Shown in pieces: positions 8,256 to 17,311 of a stretch of 64,000 bases of DNA. The DNA is from Streptomyces lydicus (GTDB lineage Bacteria; Actinomycetota; Actinomycetes; Streptomycetales; Streptomycetaceae). The first letter of the stretch is position 1; the number at the start of each line of letters is the position of its first letter. The notes under the pieces were generated by a model. It was not told the DNA's origin. It made no database searches and saw only the letters and a program-made list of their open reading frames with translations. The translations under genes and the position numbers were made by a program. Location: contig NZ_RDTE01000003.1 of assembly GCF_004125265.1 (NCBI RefSeq), positions 7,502,001 to 7,566,000 on the forward strand. The letters are read 5' to 3'.

Positions 8256-9569
8256 ATGCACACACCGCCCGCGGCCGCGGCCGGCCGCACCGCCTCCCCG
8301 TCCACCGCACGGTTGATCAACGACCGTCTGGCTCTGCAACTCCTGCATTCCGAAGGACCTTTGACGGCTAGTCAGCTCACCGCGCTGACCGGTCTGTCCC
8401 GGCCGACCGTGGCGGACCTCGTCGAACGCCTCCAGGCGGCCGGGCTGATCGCCGTGGTCGGCGAGAGCGGCGCACAGCGGCGCGGCCCCAACGCACGGCT
8501 CTACGGAATCGTCGCCGACCGGGCGCATCTCGTCGGCCTCGATCTGCGGACGCACAGCGTCACCGTCGCCGTCGCGGACCTCCTCGGTGAGGTACGCGAC
8601 GAGCGCACCGTCCCCGTCGGTGCCGACGACACGCCCGAGTCGGCCGTGACCACCGCCCTCGCCGTCGTGGACAAGACGCTTGCCGCGGCGGGGGCACACC
8701 ACCCCCACACCATCGCCGTCGGCGCCCCCGGCCTGGTCGACCCCGCCACCGGGCGGCTCGGCGGCACCGACTGGATCCCGTCCTGGCATATCGCCCTGGT
8801 CGGCGCACTGCGCGCACGGCGTGCCGGCTCCGTCCTGCTGGAGAACGAGGTCAATCTCGCCGCCATCGCCGAGCAGCGGGACGGTGCCGCCCGCGACCGC
8901 GACACCTTCGTCCTGCTCTGGCTCGGCCATGGCACCGGCGCCGCGGTCGTCCTGGACGGCACGCTGCGGCGGGGCGCCTCGGGCGGCACCGGCGAGATCG
9001 GCTTTCTGCCGGTCCCCGGCACCGCCGCGCTGCCCTCGGCGAGCGGCTGCGACGGCGGCTTCCACTCCCTGGCGGGCTCCGCCGCGATCTGCGCACTCGC
9101 CGCGGAACACGGCCTGTTGCCGGCCGGGACCGGCACCGGGCCCAAGGCGGCCTGTACGCGCCTGTCCGACGCCGACGCCCCGCCCGCCGAAGCCGAAGCC
9201 GAAGCCGACGCGGATGCCCCGCCCGCCGAGGCCGTCGTACGGGCTGCCGTGTCCGCCGTGTCCACCCCGTCCGCCGTGTCCTCCGGCGACGCCGCCGCGG
9301 CCTTCCTGGACGCACTGGCCGCGCGGATCGCCCTCGGCGTGGCGGCGGTGTGCGCCGTGCTCGACCCCGGGTGTGTCGTCCTCGGCGGGGGGATCGGCCG
9401 GGGCGGCGGAGAGGAGCTGGCCGGGCGGGTCGCCGGGCAGCTGGCCCGGCTCTCCCCGCTGCGCACCGACGTCCGCGCGGGGAAGGTCGGGGGGCGCGCG
9501 GTGCTGCGCGGCGCCGTTCTCGCCGCGCGCGAGGCCGCACAGAACGAGCTGTTCACGTCAGCGGGGTGA
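8256..9569 (+). CDS. ROK family transcriptional regulator
   Basis: A 437-residue protein. An N-terminal winged helix (about residues 15-80, LTASQLTALTGLSRPTVADLVERL) is followed by a ROK sugar-kinase-like domain (HLVGLDLRTHSVTVAVADL, AVGAPGLVD, ENEVNLAAIAEQ, GTGAAVVLDGTLRRGASG, GEIG). The usual CxCGxxGCxE zinc motif is degraded to SGCDGGFHSLAG, and an Ala/Glu/Asp/Pro-rich insert follows (around 9176-9235). Loss of zinc ligands suggests altered effector sensing; that is inference. I chose ATG 8256 with GGAGGG at 8238-8243. It probably represses the divergent MFS gene. Confidence 0.85.
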   Translation: MHTPPAAAAGRTASPSTARLINDRLALQLLHSEGPLTASQLTALTGLSRPTVADLVERLQAAGLIAVVGESGAQRRGPNARLYGIVADRAHLVGLDLRTHSVTVAVADLLGEVRDERTVPVGADDTPESAVTTALAVVDKTLAAAGAHHPHTIAVGAPGLVDPATGRLGGTDWIPSWHIALVGALRARRAGSVLLENEVNLAAIAEQRDGAARDRDTFVLLWLGHGTGAAVVLDGTLRRGASGGTGEIGFLPVPGTAALPSASGCDGGFHSLAGSAAICALAAEHGLLPAGTGTGPKAACTRLSDADAPPAEAEAEADADAPPAEAVVRAAVSAVSTPSAVSSGDAAAAFLDALAARIALGVAAVCAVLDPGCVVLGGGIGRGGGEELAGRVAGQLARLSPLRTDVRAGKVGGRAVLRGAVLAAREAAQNELFTSAG

Positions 9570-9627
9570 GCCGACGGGGCGTCTGCGTGCGCGCCAACCG
9601 CCGTGCCTCCGTGGTGCGTTGGTCTCG

Positions 9628-9663
9628 CAGGGGCAGGGGCAGGGGCAGGGGCAGGGACAGGGG
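9628..9663. repeat. Six copies of hexamer CAGGGG
   Basis: CAGGGG is repeated six times in tandem, the fifth copy reading CAGGGA, between the convergent ROK and SDR genes. It is a simple-sequence repeat in a non-coding stretch. Confidence 0.7.
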
Positions 9664-9770
9664 CTGCTGGTCCCGGGGTCAGGGCGTCGGTCGAGCGCCG
9701 TGCCCCGCACGCTGCCGGCCACGGCGCGCGGCTCCGGGGGCTCCGGAGGGCTTCGGGCCCGGGTGGCGCG

Positions 9771-10550
9771 TCATCGATGCGCCCCGCCCTCCGTACGCTC
9801 CGCGAGGAATGCGGCGTAGGTCCGCAGACCGTCGGCGTGCTCCGGGGTGAGGTTGCCGCCGCGGCGCAGCGCCGCGGCGGACGCGCCCGGCAGCCACAGC
9901 GGCATCAGCAGCCGGCGCCGCCCACCCGCTTCCAGTGTGGCCCGTACGAGATCCCGGGCGTCCAGCACCTCGGGGCCGCCCATGTCGGTGACCCGTCCGG
10001 CCGGTTCGCCGGCCGCCAACTCGGCCAGCCGGGCGGCGACTTCCTGCACCTCGACCGGCTGCACCCGTACGCCCGTGGGCACCGGGAGCACCGGTGACCG
10101 GGCGCCCGCCTTGATCACGTCGAGCACGAGGTTGTGGAACTGCGTCGTCCGCAGCACCGTCCAGCCGATACCGGAGTCCTCGATCAGGCGCTCCACGGCG
10201 AGCTTGGTGCGGTAGTAGCGGATCGGGACCCGGTCGACGCCGACGATCGAGATGTACACCAGGTGCGCCACGCCCGCCGCCCTCGCCGCCGCGACGAGCC
10301 GCCCGGCCGCCTCCGCGTCCCCGCCCGCCGGTGACGAGGCGCAGTGCACGATCGCGTCCACGCCGGTCACCGCCTCGGGCAGGCCGGTGCCGTCCCGCAG
10401 GTCGACCGCGTACGAACGCGGGTGCGGGTGTGCCGTGCCGGTGTGCGGCCGCCGGCTCAGCGACCGGACGTCATGGCCGTCGTCGAGCAGCCGGCCGACC
10501 AGGGCCCGCCCGAGTGTGCCCGTGCCGCCGGTCACCAGAATTGTCGCCAT
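9771..10550 (-). CDS. Atypical SDR / NmrA-like NAD(P)-binding protein
   Basis: A 259-residue Rossmann-fold protein. It begins ILVTGGTGTLGRALVGRLLD with the extended-SDR glycine motif TGGxGxLG, then VDAIVHCASSP, VYISIVGVDRVPIRYYRTKLAVE (Tyr-x-x-x-Lys-like) and WTVLRTTQFHNLVLD. This is the layout of NmrA-type reductases or redox sensors. Substrate is unknown. ATG 10550 has GAAGGA ten bases upstream. It stands alone, divergent from the riboflavin operon. Confidence 0.8.
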   Translation of the reverse strand: MATILVTGGTGTLGRALVGRLLDDGHDVRSLSRRPHTGTAHPHPRSYAVDLRDGTGLPEAVTGVDAIVHCASSPAGGDAEAAGRLVAAARAAGVAHLVYISIVGVDRVPIRYYRTKLAVERLIEDSGIGWTVLRTTQFHNLVLDVIKAGARSPVLPVPTGVRVQPVEVQEVAARLAELAAGEPAGRVTDMGGPEVLDARDLVRATLEAGGRRRLLMPLWLPGASAAALRRGGNLTPEHADGLRTYAAFLAERTEGGAHR

Positions 10551-10728
10551 CGCGGATCAGTCCTTCGAGGAGGAGGGGGGAAGGGACGCGTACTCCTTCG
10601 CTATGACGAATCACCCGCGCCGTCCGTGACAGGCGGCGCGCCGGGCGCTGTGAGGCAGCCCACAGCGCTTCGCCCGCATGGGCGACTACCGGCCGTGGCA
10701 GACTGAAGCTGTACTGACATAAGAAGCA

Positions 10729-10855
10729 GCGCACTCCGGGGTCGGTGTAATTCCGAACCGGCGGTAACAGTCCGCGACCCGTCCGCAGCCAGCGGCCGGT
10801 TGAGCAGGTGAAATTCCTGCACCGACGGTGAAAGTCCGGATGGGAGGCAGTGCGC
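10729..10855 (+). promoter_or_regulatory. FMN riboswitch (RFN element)
   Basis: The conserved core is complete: CACTCCGGGGTCGGTG, TTCCGAACCGGCGGTAACAG, CGACCCG, the TTGAGCAGGTGAAATTCCTG arm and CCGACGGTGAAAGTCCGGAT followed by GGGAG. The closing P1 stem pairs GCGCACT (10729-10735) with AGTGCGC (10849-10855). It lies 155 bp before ribD and should shut off the riboflavin operon when FMN binds. Confidence 0.95.
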
Positions 10856-10890
10856 GGCGGGCCAGCTTCGGTACACCGCCGTCGGCGGCG

Positions 10891-10911
10891 CGTCCGGTTT
10901 TTTTCCGGACG
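10891..10911 (+). terminator. Candidate expression-platform hairpin of the FMN riboswitch
   Basis: CGTCCGG and CCGGACG form a perfect 7-bp stem around a T7 loop. A short CCGCCG/CGGCGG stem (about 10877-10889) lies just before it, so the T-run could also be the tail of that hairpin. Either form would place a terminator or anti-terminator between the riboswitch and ribD. Confidence 0.5.
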
Positions 10912-11009
10912 GGTTCTCCTTTCCGGCCGCGGTGTTCCCCGTGGCGTTGTTCCGCTTTCTGTCGTCCAGACAGCCCCGGAGTCCGTGCCCTGAGAGGCAG
11001 GAGGACCCG

Positions 11010-12137
11010 GTGGCCACCGCAGCCCCCGTCGAGACCGCGGCGATGCGCCGAGCCATTGAGCTCGCCGCGCGCGGCCTCGGGCACACCAGCCCGAATCCGG
11101 TTGTCGGCTGCGTCATCCTGGACTCCGCCGGCCGCACGGCCGGCGAGGGCTGGCACCAGCGGGCCGGCGGGCCGCACGCCGAGATCCATGCCCTGCGTGC
11201 CGCGGGCGAGCGGGCCCGCGGCGGCACCGCACTGGTCACCCTCGAACCCTGCAACCACACCGGTCGCACCGGCCCCTGCGCCCAGGCGCTGATCGACGCC
11301 GGGATCACCCGCGTCGTCTACGCCGTCTCCGACCCCAATCCGACGGCCACCGGCGGCGCCGTCACCCTGGCCGCCGCAGGCATCGACGTCGAGGGCGGAC
11401 TGCTCGCCGACGAGGCCGCCGCCGGCAACGAGGCCTGGCTGACCTCGGTCCTGCGCCGCCGCCCGTTCGTCCTGTGGAAGTACGCCGCCACCCTCGACGG
11501 CCGGATCGCCGCCGCCGACGGCACCAGCCGCTGGATCTCCTCGCCCCGGTCACGCGCCGATGTGCACCGGCTGCGGGCCGCCGCGGACGCCGTCATCGTC
11601 GGCTCCGGTACCGCCCGCGCCGACGACCCGCAGCTCGGCGCCCGGATCGGCGGACTCGCCGACGACGAGATCAGCCAGCCGCTGCGGGTCGTCGTCGACT
11701 CCGGCGCCACCGCCGTCAAGGCCGGTGCCCGCGTCCTGGACGGCACCGCCCCCACCCTCATCGCGGTCGCCGAGGACGCCGACGCCGGCCACCTCGAAGG
11801 CCTCGCCCCGATCCTCCGGCTCCCACGCGCCTCGGCGGGACGCGGACTGTCCATCCCCGCACTGCTCCAGGCCCTGTACGAGCGCGAGGTGCGCTCCGTC
11901 CTGCTCGAAGGCGGACCCACGCTCGCCGGGGCCTTCCTCGCCGCCCAGGCCGTCGACAAGGTCGTCGGCTACCTCGCCCCGGTGCTGCTCGGCGCCGGAC
12001 CGGCCGCCGTCGGCGACGCCGGAATCACCACCATCGCCCAGGCGTTGCGGCTCGACGTGACCGACACCGAACGGCTCGGACCCGACCTGCGCATCACCGC
12101 CACTCCCATCCGCCACGCCCTGAACGAGGAGAACTGA
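11010..12137 (+). CDS. ribD: Bifunctional pyrimidine deaminase/reductase of riboflavin synthesis
   Basis: A 375-residue RibD. The N-terminal deaminase carries the zinc motif HAEIHAL and PCNHTGRTGPC (about residues 50-90). The C-terminal NADPH-dependent reductase begins near KYAATLDGRIAAADGTSRWISS and includes DAVIVGSGTARADDPQL and LLEGGPTLAGAFL. It catalyses the two steps from 2,5-diamino-6-ribosylamino-pyrimidinone phosphate to the ribityl-uracil phosphate. GTG 11010 is preceded by AGGAGG at 10999-11004; the longer reading from 10932 runs back into the leader. First gene of the riboswitch-controlled operon, ending 1 bp before ribE. Confidence 0.95.
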   Translation: MATAAPVETAAMRRAIELAARGLGHTSPNPVVGCVILDSAGRTAGEGWHQRAGGPHAEIHALRAAGERARGGTALVTLEPCNHTGRTGPCAQALIDAGITRVVYAVSDPNPTATGGAVTLAAAGIDVEGGLLADEAAAGNEAWLTSVLRRRPFVLWKYAATLDGRIAAADGTSRWISSPRSRADVHRLRAAADAVIVGSGTARADDPQLGARIGGLADDEISQPLRVVVDSGATAVKAGARVLDGTAPTLIAVAEDADAGHLEGLAPILRLPRASAGRGLSIPALLQALYEREVRSVLLEGGPTLAGAFLAAQAVDKVVGYLAPVLLGAGPAAVGDAGITTIAQALRLDVTDTERLGPDLRITATPIRHALNEEN

Positions 12138-12138
12138 C

Positions 12139-12810
12139 GTGTTCACCGGAATCGTCGAAGAACTGGGTGAGGTCGTCGCCGTCGACAACCTCGGTGACGC
12201 TGCCCCAGCTACCGCTGGGGGTGCCCCCAGTCGCTCCGCTCGTTTCCGACTCCGCGGCCCCCTCGTCACCGAGGACGCCAAGCACGGCGACTCGATCGCC
12301 GTCAACGGTGTCTGTCTGACGGTCGTGGACACCGCGGACGGTGAGTTCACCGCCGATGTGATGGCCGAGACCCTGAACCGCTCCAGCCTCGGCGCGCTGG
12401 CCGCCGGTTCGCGGGTCAACCTGGAGCGCCCGATGGCGCTCGGCGGGCGGCTGGGCGGACACCTCGTCCAGGGGCATGTCGACGGCACCGGCACCATCGT
12501 CGACCGCACCCCGGCGGAGCACTGGGAGATCGTCAAGATCGCGCTGCCGGCCGCGCTGTCCCGTTACGTCGTCGAGAAGGGCTCCATCACCGTCGACGGT
12601 GTCAGCCTGACCGTGGTGGAGGCCGGGGACGACTTCTTCACCATCAGCCTCATCCCCACCACGCTCGCCCTGACCACCCTGGGCATCAAGAAGGCCGGTG
12701 ACCCGGTCAACCTCGAGGTCGACGTCCTCGCCAAGTACGTCGAGCGGCTGCTGGGGCGGGGCACCGGCGACCTCAGGGATCTCGACGAGCTCAAGGAGAT
12801 GGACCGGTGA
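12139..12810 (+). CDS. ribE: Riboflavin synthase alpha subunit
   Basis: A 223-residue protein with the two lumazine-binding barrels. Barrel one starts MFTGIVEELGEV and has HGDSIAVNGVCLTVV; barrel two has GHVDGTGTI and KGSITVDGVSLTVVEAGDDFF followed by SLIPTTLALTTLG. It dismutates two 6,7-dimethyl-8-ribityllumazine molecules into riboflavin. Start is GTG 12139. The oddity is an extra Ala/Pro/Gly/Ser-rich stretch at residues 22-34 (12202-12240), encoded by a hairpin repeat, between the first strand and RFRLRGP. Homologues I know pass directly from one to the other. The frame is kept, so the enzyme is probably functional with an enlarged surface loop. Confidence 0.94.
   Translation: MFTGIVEELGEVVAVDNLGDAAPATAGGAPSRSARFRLRGPLVTEDAKHGDSIAVNGVCLTVVDTADGEFTADVMAETLNRSSLGALAAGSRVNLERPMALGGRLGGHLVQGHVDGTGTIVDRTPAEHWEIVKIALPAALSRYVVEKGSITVDGVSLTVVEAGDDFFTISLIPTTLALTTLGIKKAGDPVNLEVDVLAKYVERLLGRGTGDLRDLDELKEMDR
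12203..12229. repeat. REP-like palindromic element inside ribE
   Basis: CCCCAGC (12203-12209) pairs with GCTGGGG (12214-12220) around TACC, and TGGGGG (12216-12221) pairs with CCCCCA (12224-12229) around TG, giving two overlapping alternative hairpins. Elements of this form (CCCCAGC..GCTGGGGGTGCCCCCA) are familiar as dispersed intergenic repeats in Streptomyces. Here it lies inside an essential gene and keeps the frame. Confidence 0.75.
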
Positions 12811-13456
12811 GCGCCCTCGACTCGCTGAACGGCGTGGCCTTCACCGCCTTCGGGCAGCACGTCATCTGGTCGGACATGATCGGCAACACCATCGGTCTGG
12901 CCGCCCTGGCGCTCGGCTGGCGGCGCTCCATCTGGACCTGGCCCGCCCAGTTCCTCTCCGGCGTGATCCTTGTCGCCGCTTACTCCTCCGCCCACCTCAG
13001 CGGTGGCGTCGGCAAGCAACTCCTGGTCATCGGCGTGGCGTTGTGGGGCTGGCGGCAGTGGCAGCGCGGGCGGCAGCAGGCGCAGGACGGCTCCATCGCC
13101 GTACGTTTCGCCGACTGGCGCGAGCGCGGTCTGCTGCTGGGCGGCACCGCCCTGGGCACCGCGGCCGTCGGCACCCTGTTCACCCTGATCCCGCAGCTGT
13201 CCTGGAACCCCTGGCCGGACGCCTACATCTTCGTCGGCACGCTCGCCGCGATGGTCGCCCAGGCCCGCGGACTGGTCGAGTTCTGGTGCGCCTGGCTGCT
13301 GGTCGACGTCGTCGGCGTCCCGCTCGCCTTCAGCAGCGGCCTCGCCTTCTCCGGCCTCGTCTACGTCGTCTATCTCGCCCTCGTCGTGTGGGGCATGCGC
13401 GACTGGTGGCTGCGCTCGCGCGCCGCCGGCCGCACCGTCCTGGAAGGAGCAGCGGC

Positions 13457-13460
<4 letters not shown>
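12807..13460 (+). CDS. ribM: Riboflavin transporter of the PnuC/RibM type
   Basis: A 217-residue membrane protein with about six or seven hydrophobic segments (LAALALGWRRSIWTWPAQFLSG, LLVIGVALWGWRQWQRGRQ, AAMVAQARGLVEFWCAWLLVD). The WxWRxW-type motif GWRQW is characteristic of PnuC-fold vitamin transporters. Its place inside a rib operon matches RibM/PnuX, the actinobacterial riboflavin importer. GTG 12807 overlaps the ribE stop (GTGA), with AAGGAG at 12793-12798, so translation is coupled. A nicotinamide riboside substrate is the less likely alternative. Confidence 0.85.
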
Positions 13461-14797
<1,337 letters not shown>

Positions 14798-14909
14798 CCA
14801 ACCGGCACCACGTCATCACCCAGGACACGCCACCACTCGGCACCACCCCTGAGACAGCACCACCACCCGTAACACCAGCACCGGCACCACCACCCGTAAG
14901 AGGAGAACC

Positions 14910-15395
14910 GTGAGCGGCAAGGGCGCACCCGAACTGACCGTGAAGAACTGTGGCGACCTGCGGGTGGCCGTCATCGCGGCGCAATGGCACGAGCAGGTCA
15001 TGAACGGCCTGGTGGACGGCGCACTGCGCGCCCTGACCGAGCTCGGCATCGACGAGCCCACCCTGCTGCGGGTCCCCGGCGCCTTCGAGCTGCCGGTCGT
15101 CGCCAAGGTGCTGGCCGGCCGCGGCTATGACGCGGTGGTCGCCCTCGGCGTGGTCATCAAGGGCGGCACCCCGCACTTCGACTACGTCTGCCAGGGCGTC
15201 ACCCAGGGCCTGACCCAGGTGTCGGTGGACACCGGCGTACCGGTCGGCTTCGGCGTGCTGACCTGCGACACCGAGCAGCAGGCGCTCGACCGCGCCGGCC
15301 TCGAAGGATCCACCGAGGACAAGGGCCACGAGGCCGTCACCGCCGCCGTCGCCACCGCCGCGACGCTGCGGACCGTGTCCGAGCCCTGGCGCTAG
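14910..15395 (+). CDS. ribH: 6,7-dimethyl-8-ribityllumazine synthase
   Basis: A 161-residue lumazine synthase. Conserved motifs are VAVIAAQWHEQVMNGLVDGA, RVPGAFELPVVAKVLA, VALGVVIKGGTPHFDYVC and GFGVLTCDTEQQALDRAG. It condenses the RibD product with the RibB product and forms an icosahedral or pentameric assembly in the family. GTG 14910 has AGGAG at 14901-14905. It is the last gene of the riboflavin operon. Confidence 0.95.
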   Translation: MSGKGAPELTVKNCGDLRVAVIAAQWHEQVMNGLVDGALRALTELGIDEPTLLRVPGAFELPVVAKVLAGRGYDAVVALGVVIKGGTPHFDYVCQGVTQGLTQVSVDTGVPVGFGVLTCDTEQQALDRAGLEGSTEDKGHEAVTAAVATAATLRTVSEPWR

Positions 15396-15429
15396 GAGCG
15401 GGGGCCGACCGCGTAGGGTGGTCACCATC

Positions 15430-15702
15430 ATGTCCAAGAAGACGTTCGAGGAGCTCTTCTCCGAGCTCCAGCAGAAGGCCGCCACGGGCGACCCCGCCAC
15501 CTCCCGTACCGCCGAGCTGGTGCAGGCCGGTGTCCATACGATCGGCAAGAAGGTCGTCGAGGAGGCCGCCGAGGTGTGGATGGCCGCCGAGTACGAATCC
15601 GACGAGGCCGCCGCCGAGGAGATCTCCCAGCTCCTCTACCACCTCCAGGTCATGATGGTCGCCAAGGGCATCTCCCTCGACGACGTCTACGCCCACCTCT
15701 GA
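15430..15702 (+). CDS. hisE: Phosphoribosyl-ATP pyrophosphatase
   Basis: A 90-residue HisE (MSKKTFEELFSELQQKAATG, KKVVEEAAEVWMAAEY, EEISQLLYHLQVMMVAKG), with the Glu-rich metal site of the MazG-like fold. It performs the second step of histidine synthesis. ATG 15430 gives the canonical N-terminus; GTG 15418 would add four residues. hisG follows after 52 bp. Confidence 0.94.
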   Translation: MSKKTFEELFSELQQKAATGDPATSRTAELVQAGVHTIGKKVVEEAAEVWMAAEYESDEAAAEEISQLLYHLQVMMVAKGISLDDVYAHL

Positions 15703-15754
15703 TCCACCACCCGCACCCTCCGCAACACCCCTCAGTGCAAAGGAATTCGCTCTC

Positions 15755-16603
15755 ATGCTGCGCATCGCTGTCCCCAACAAGGGTTCACTGTCCGAGCCTG
15801 CGTCGGCGATGCTCCATGAGGCCGGATACCGCCAGCGCAAGGACCGCAGGGAACTGGTCCTGGTCGACGTCGAGAACGAGGTCGAGTTCTTCTTCCTGCG
15901 CCCGCGCGACATCGCGGTCTACGTCGGATCCGGCAAGCTCGACATCGGCATCACCGGCCGTGACCTGCTGCTGGACTCCGGCTCGCCGGCCGAGGAGATC
16001 CTCCAGCTCGGCTTCGCCGGCTCGACGTTCCGCTACGCGACCCGTCCGGGTACCGCCAAGGACGTCACCGAGTTCGGCGGCATGACCATCGCCACCTCGT
16101 TCTCCGGCCTGGTCCGGCAGCACCTCGCCGACAACGGCGTGGACGCCTCCGTCGTCCACCTCGACGGCGCCGTGGAGACCGCCATCCAGCTCGGCGTCGC
16201 CGAGATCATCGCGGATGTCGTGGAGACCGGCACCACCCTGCGCAACGCCGGACTGGAGATCATCGGCGAGCCGATCCTCAAGTCCGAGGCCGTGGTCATC
16301 CGCGGCACCGGCGCGCCGGACGACGACCCGAAGGTGCGCCAGTTCCTGCGCCGGATGCAGGGCGTCCTGGTGGCCCGCCGGTACGTGATGATGGACTACG
16401 ACATCCGGGTCGAGCACGTCGAGAAGGCCGTCGCGCTCACCCCCGGCCTGGAGTCGCCGACCGTCTCCCCGCTGCACCACGAGGGCTGGGTCGCGGTCCG
16501 CTCGATGGTCCCGTCCCAGGACGCCCAGCGCATCATGGACGAGCTCTATGACCTCGGTGCCCGCGCGATCCTGACCACCGGTATCCACGCCTGCCGGCTC
16601 TGA
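15755..16603 (+). CDS. hisG: ATP phosphoribosyltransferase, long form
   Basis: A 282-residue HisG (LRIAVPNKGSLSEPASAMLHEAGY, YVGSGKLDIGITGRDLLLDSG, ELGVAEIIADVVETGTTLRNAGL with Gln for Glu at the first position). The C-terminal domain (VRQFLRRMQGVLVARRYVMMDYD, LESPTVSPLHHEGWVAVRSMV) is the histidine-binding regulatory module of the long form. It catalyses the first committed step of histidine synthesis. A strong palindrome follows immediately after the stop. Confidence 0.95.
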   Translation: MLRIAVPNKGSLSEPASAMLHEAGYRQRKDRRELVLVDVENEVEFFFLRPRDIAVYVGSGKLDIGITGRDLLLDSGSPAEEILQLGFAGSTFRYATRPGTAKDVTEFGGMTIATSFSGLVRQHLADNGVDASVVHLDGAVETAIQLGVAEIIADVVETGTTLRNAGLEIIGEPILKSEAVVIRGTGAPDDDPKVRQFLRRMQGVLVARRYVMMDYDIRVEHVEKAVALTPGLESPTVSPLHHEGWVAVRSMVPSQDAQRIMDELYDLGARAILTTGIHACRL

Positions 16604-16625
16604 CCGGAGCCGGTACCGGCTCCGG
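16604..16625 (+). terminator. Perfect palindrome after hisG
   Basis: A perfect 22-bp palindrome begins at the first base after the hisG stop. As RNA it forms a 9-bp stem (CCGGAGCCG/CGGCTCCGG) with a GTAC loop. There is no U-tract, as is common in Streptomyces terminators. Confidence 0.65.
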
Positions 16626-16684
16626 CCCCGGCGCCCCCTGACCCCCGTACGCACCACTGCCTCCACGACGGAAGACCCGACGAC

Positions 16685-17137
16685 GTGTCCGCGCCCCTGC
16701 CCAGCCTCCCGGTGACGTTCCGGCCGACCCGCACCCGGGCCGTCCTGTACGCCGTCGGCATCGCCCAGCTCGCCGCCCTCACCGTGATCGCGCTGCTGCT
16801 GCCGAAGCTGACCGGCGGCGAGCGGGTGAGCTTCGTGGTCACCGGGCTGCTGGTGCTCGCCGTCCTCCTGCTGCTCAGCCGCCCCAAGGTGGTGGCGCGG
16901 CAGGAGGGCGTCACGGTGGTCAACCTCACCACCAAGCGCGACCTGGCCTGGGCTCAGGTCCTGCGCGTCAACCTCCGCGAGGGCGACCCCTGGGTCCACC
17001 TGGACCTCGCCGACGGCACCAGCCTGCCGGCCATGGGCATCCAGCCCGGTATCGCCAGGGACCAGGCTATCCGGGATGCCCGGGCGCTGCGCGATCTCAC
17101 CGAGAAGCACGGTGCCATCGACCACACGGCCGGTTGA
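16685..17137 (+). CDS. PH domain-containing membrane protein
   Basis: A 150-residue protein. Two hydrophobic segments (about residues 20-40 and 48-65) are followed by a soluble bacterial PH-like domain (RPKVVARQEGVTVVNLTTKRDLAWAQVLRVNL followed by DPWVHLDLADGTSLPAMGI). This arrangement, next to hisG, is conserved in streptomycetes as I recall it. Function is unknown. GTG 16685 has GGAAG upstream. Confidence 0.8.
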   Translation: MSAPLPSLPVTFRPTRTRAVLYAVGIAQLAALTVIALLLPKLTGGERVSFVVTGLLVLAVLLLLSRPKVVARQEGVTVVNLTTKRDLAWAQVLRVNLREGDPWVHLDLADGTSLPAMGIQPGIARDQAIRDARALRDLTEKHGAIDHTAG

Positions 17138-17178
17138 GCCTGCCCTAATCAGGGTCCCGCTGTTTACTCTGTTCTCCG

Positions 17179-17195
17179 GGGCGCACCCTGCGCCC
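17179..17195 (+). terminator. Hairpin after the PH-domain gene
   Basis: GGGCGCA and TGCGCCC form a perfect 7-bp stem with a CCC loop, 42 bp after the stop. It is a plausible terminator before the CNNM operon. Confidence 0.4.
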
Positions 17196-17311
17196 TGCCC
17201 CTCAGGGGGCCAACACCGACCCGAGGAGTGACTCCCTCCGGCAATGGACGGATCGTCCTGTAGTACCTGCGCCGCCCCTCCCCAGCCCCCGCACACCACG
17301 GAGGCGGCGGC

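Noticed and set aside
9628..9663. CAGGGG hexamers as a possible CRISPR-like or regulatory array
   Set aside because: There are no spacers; it is a plain simple-sequence repeat between convergent genes. No CRISPR array is present in the window.
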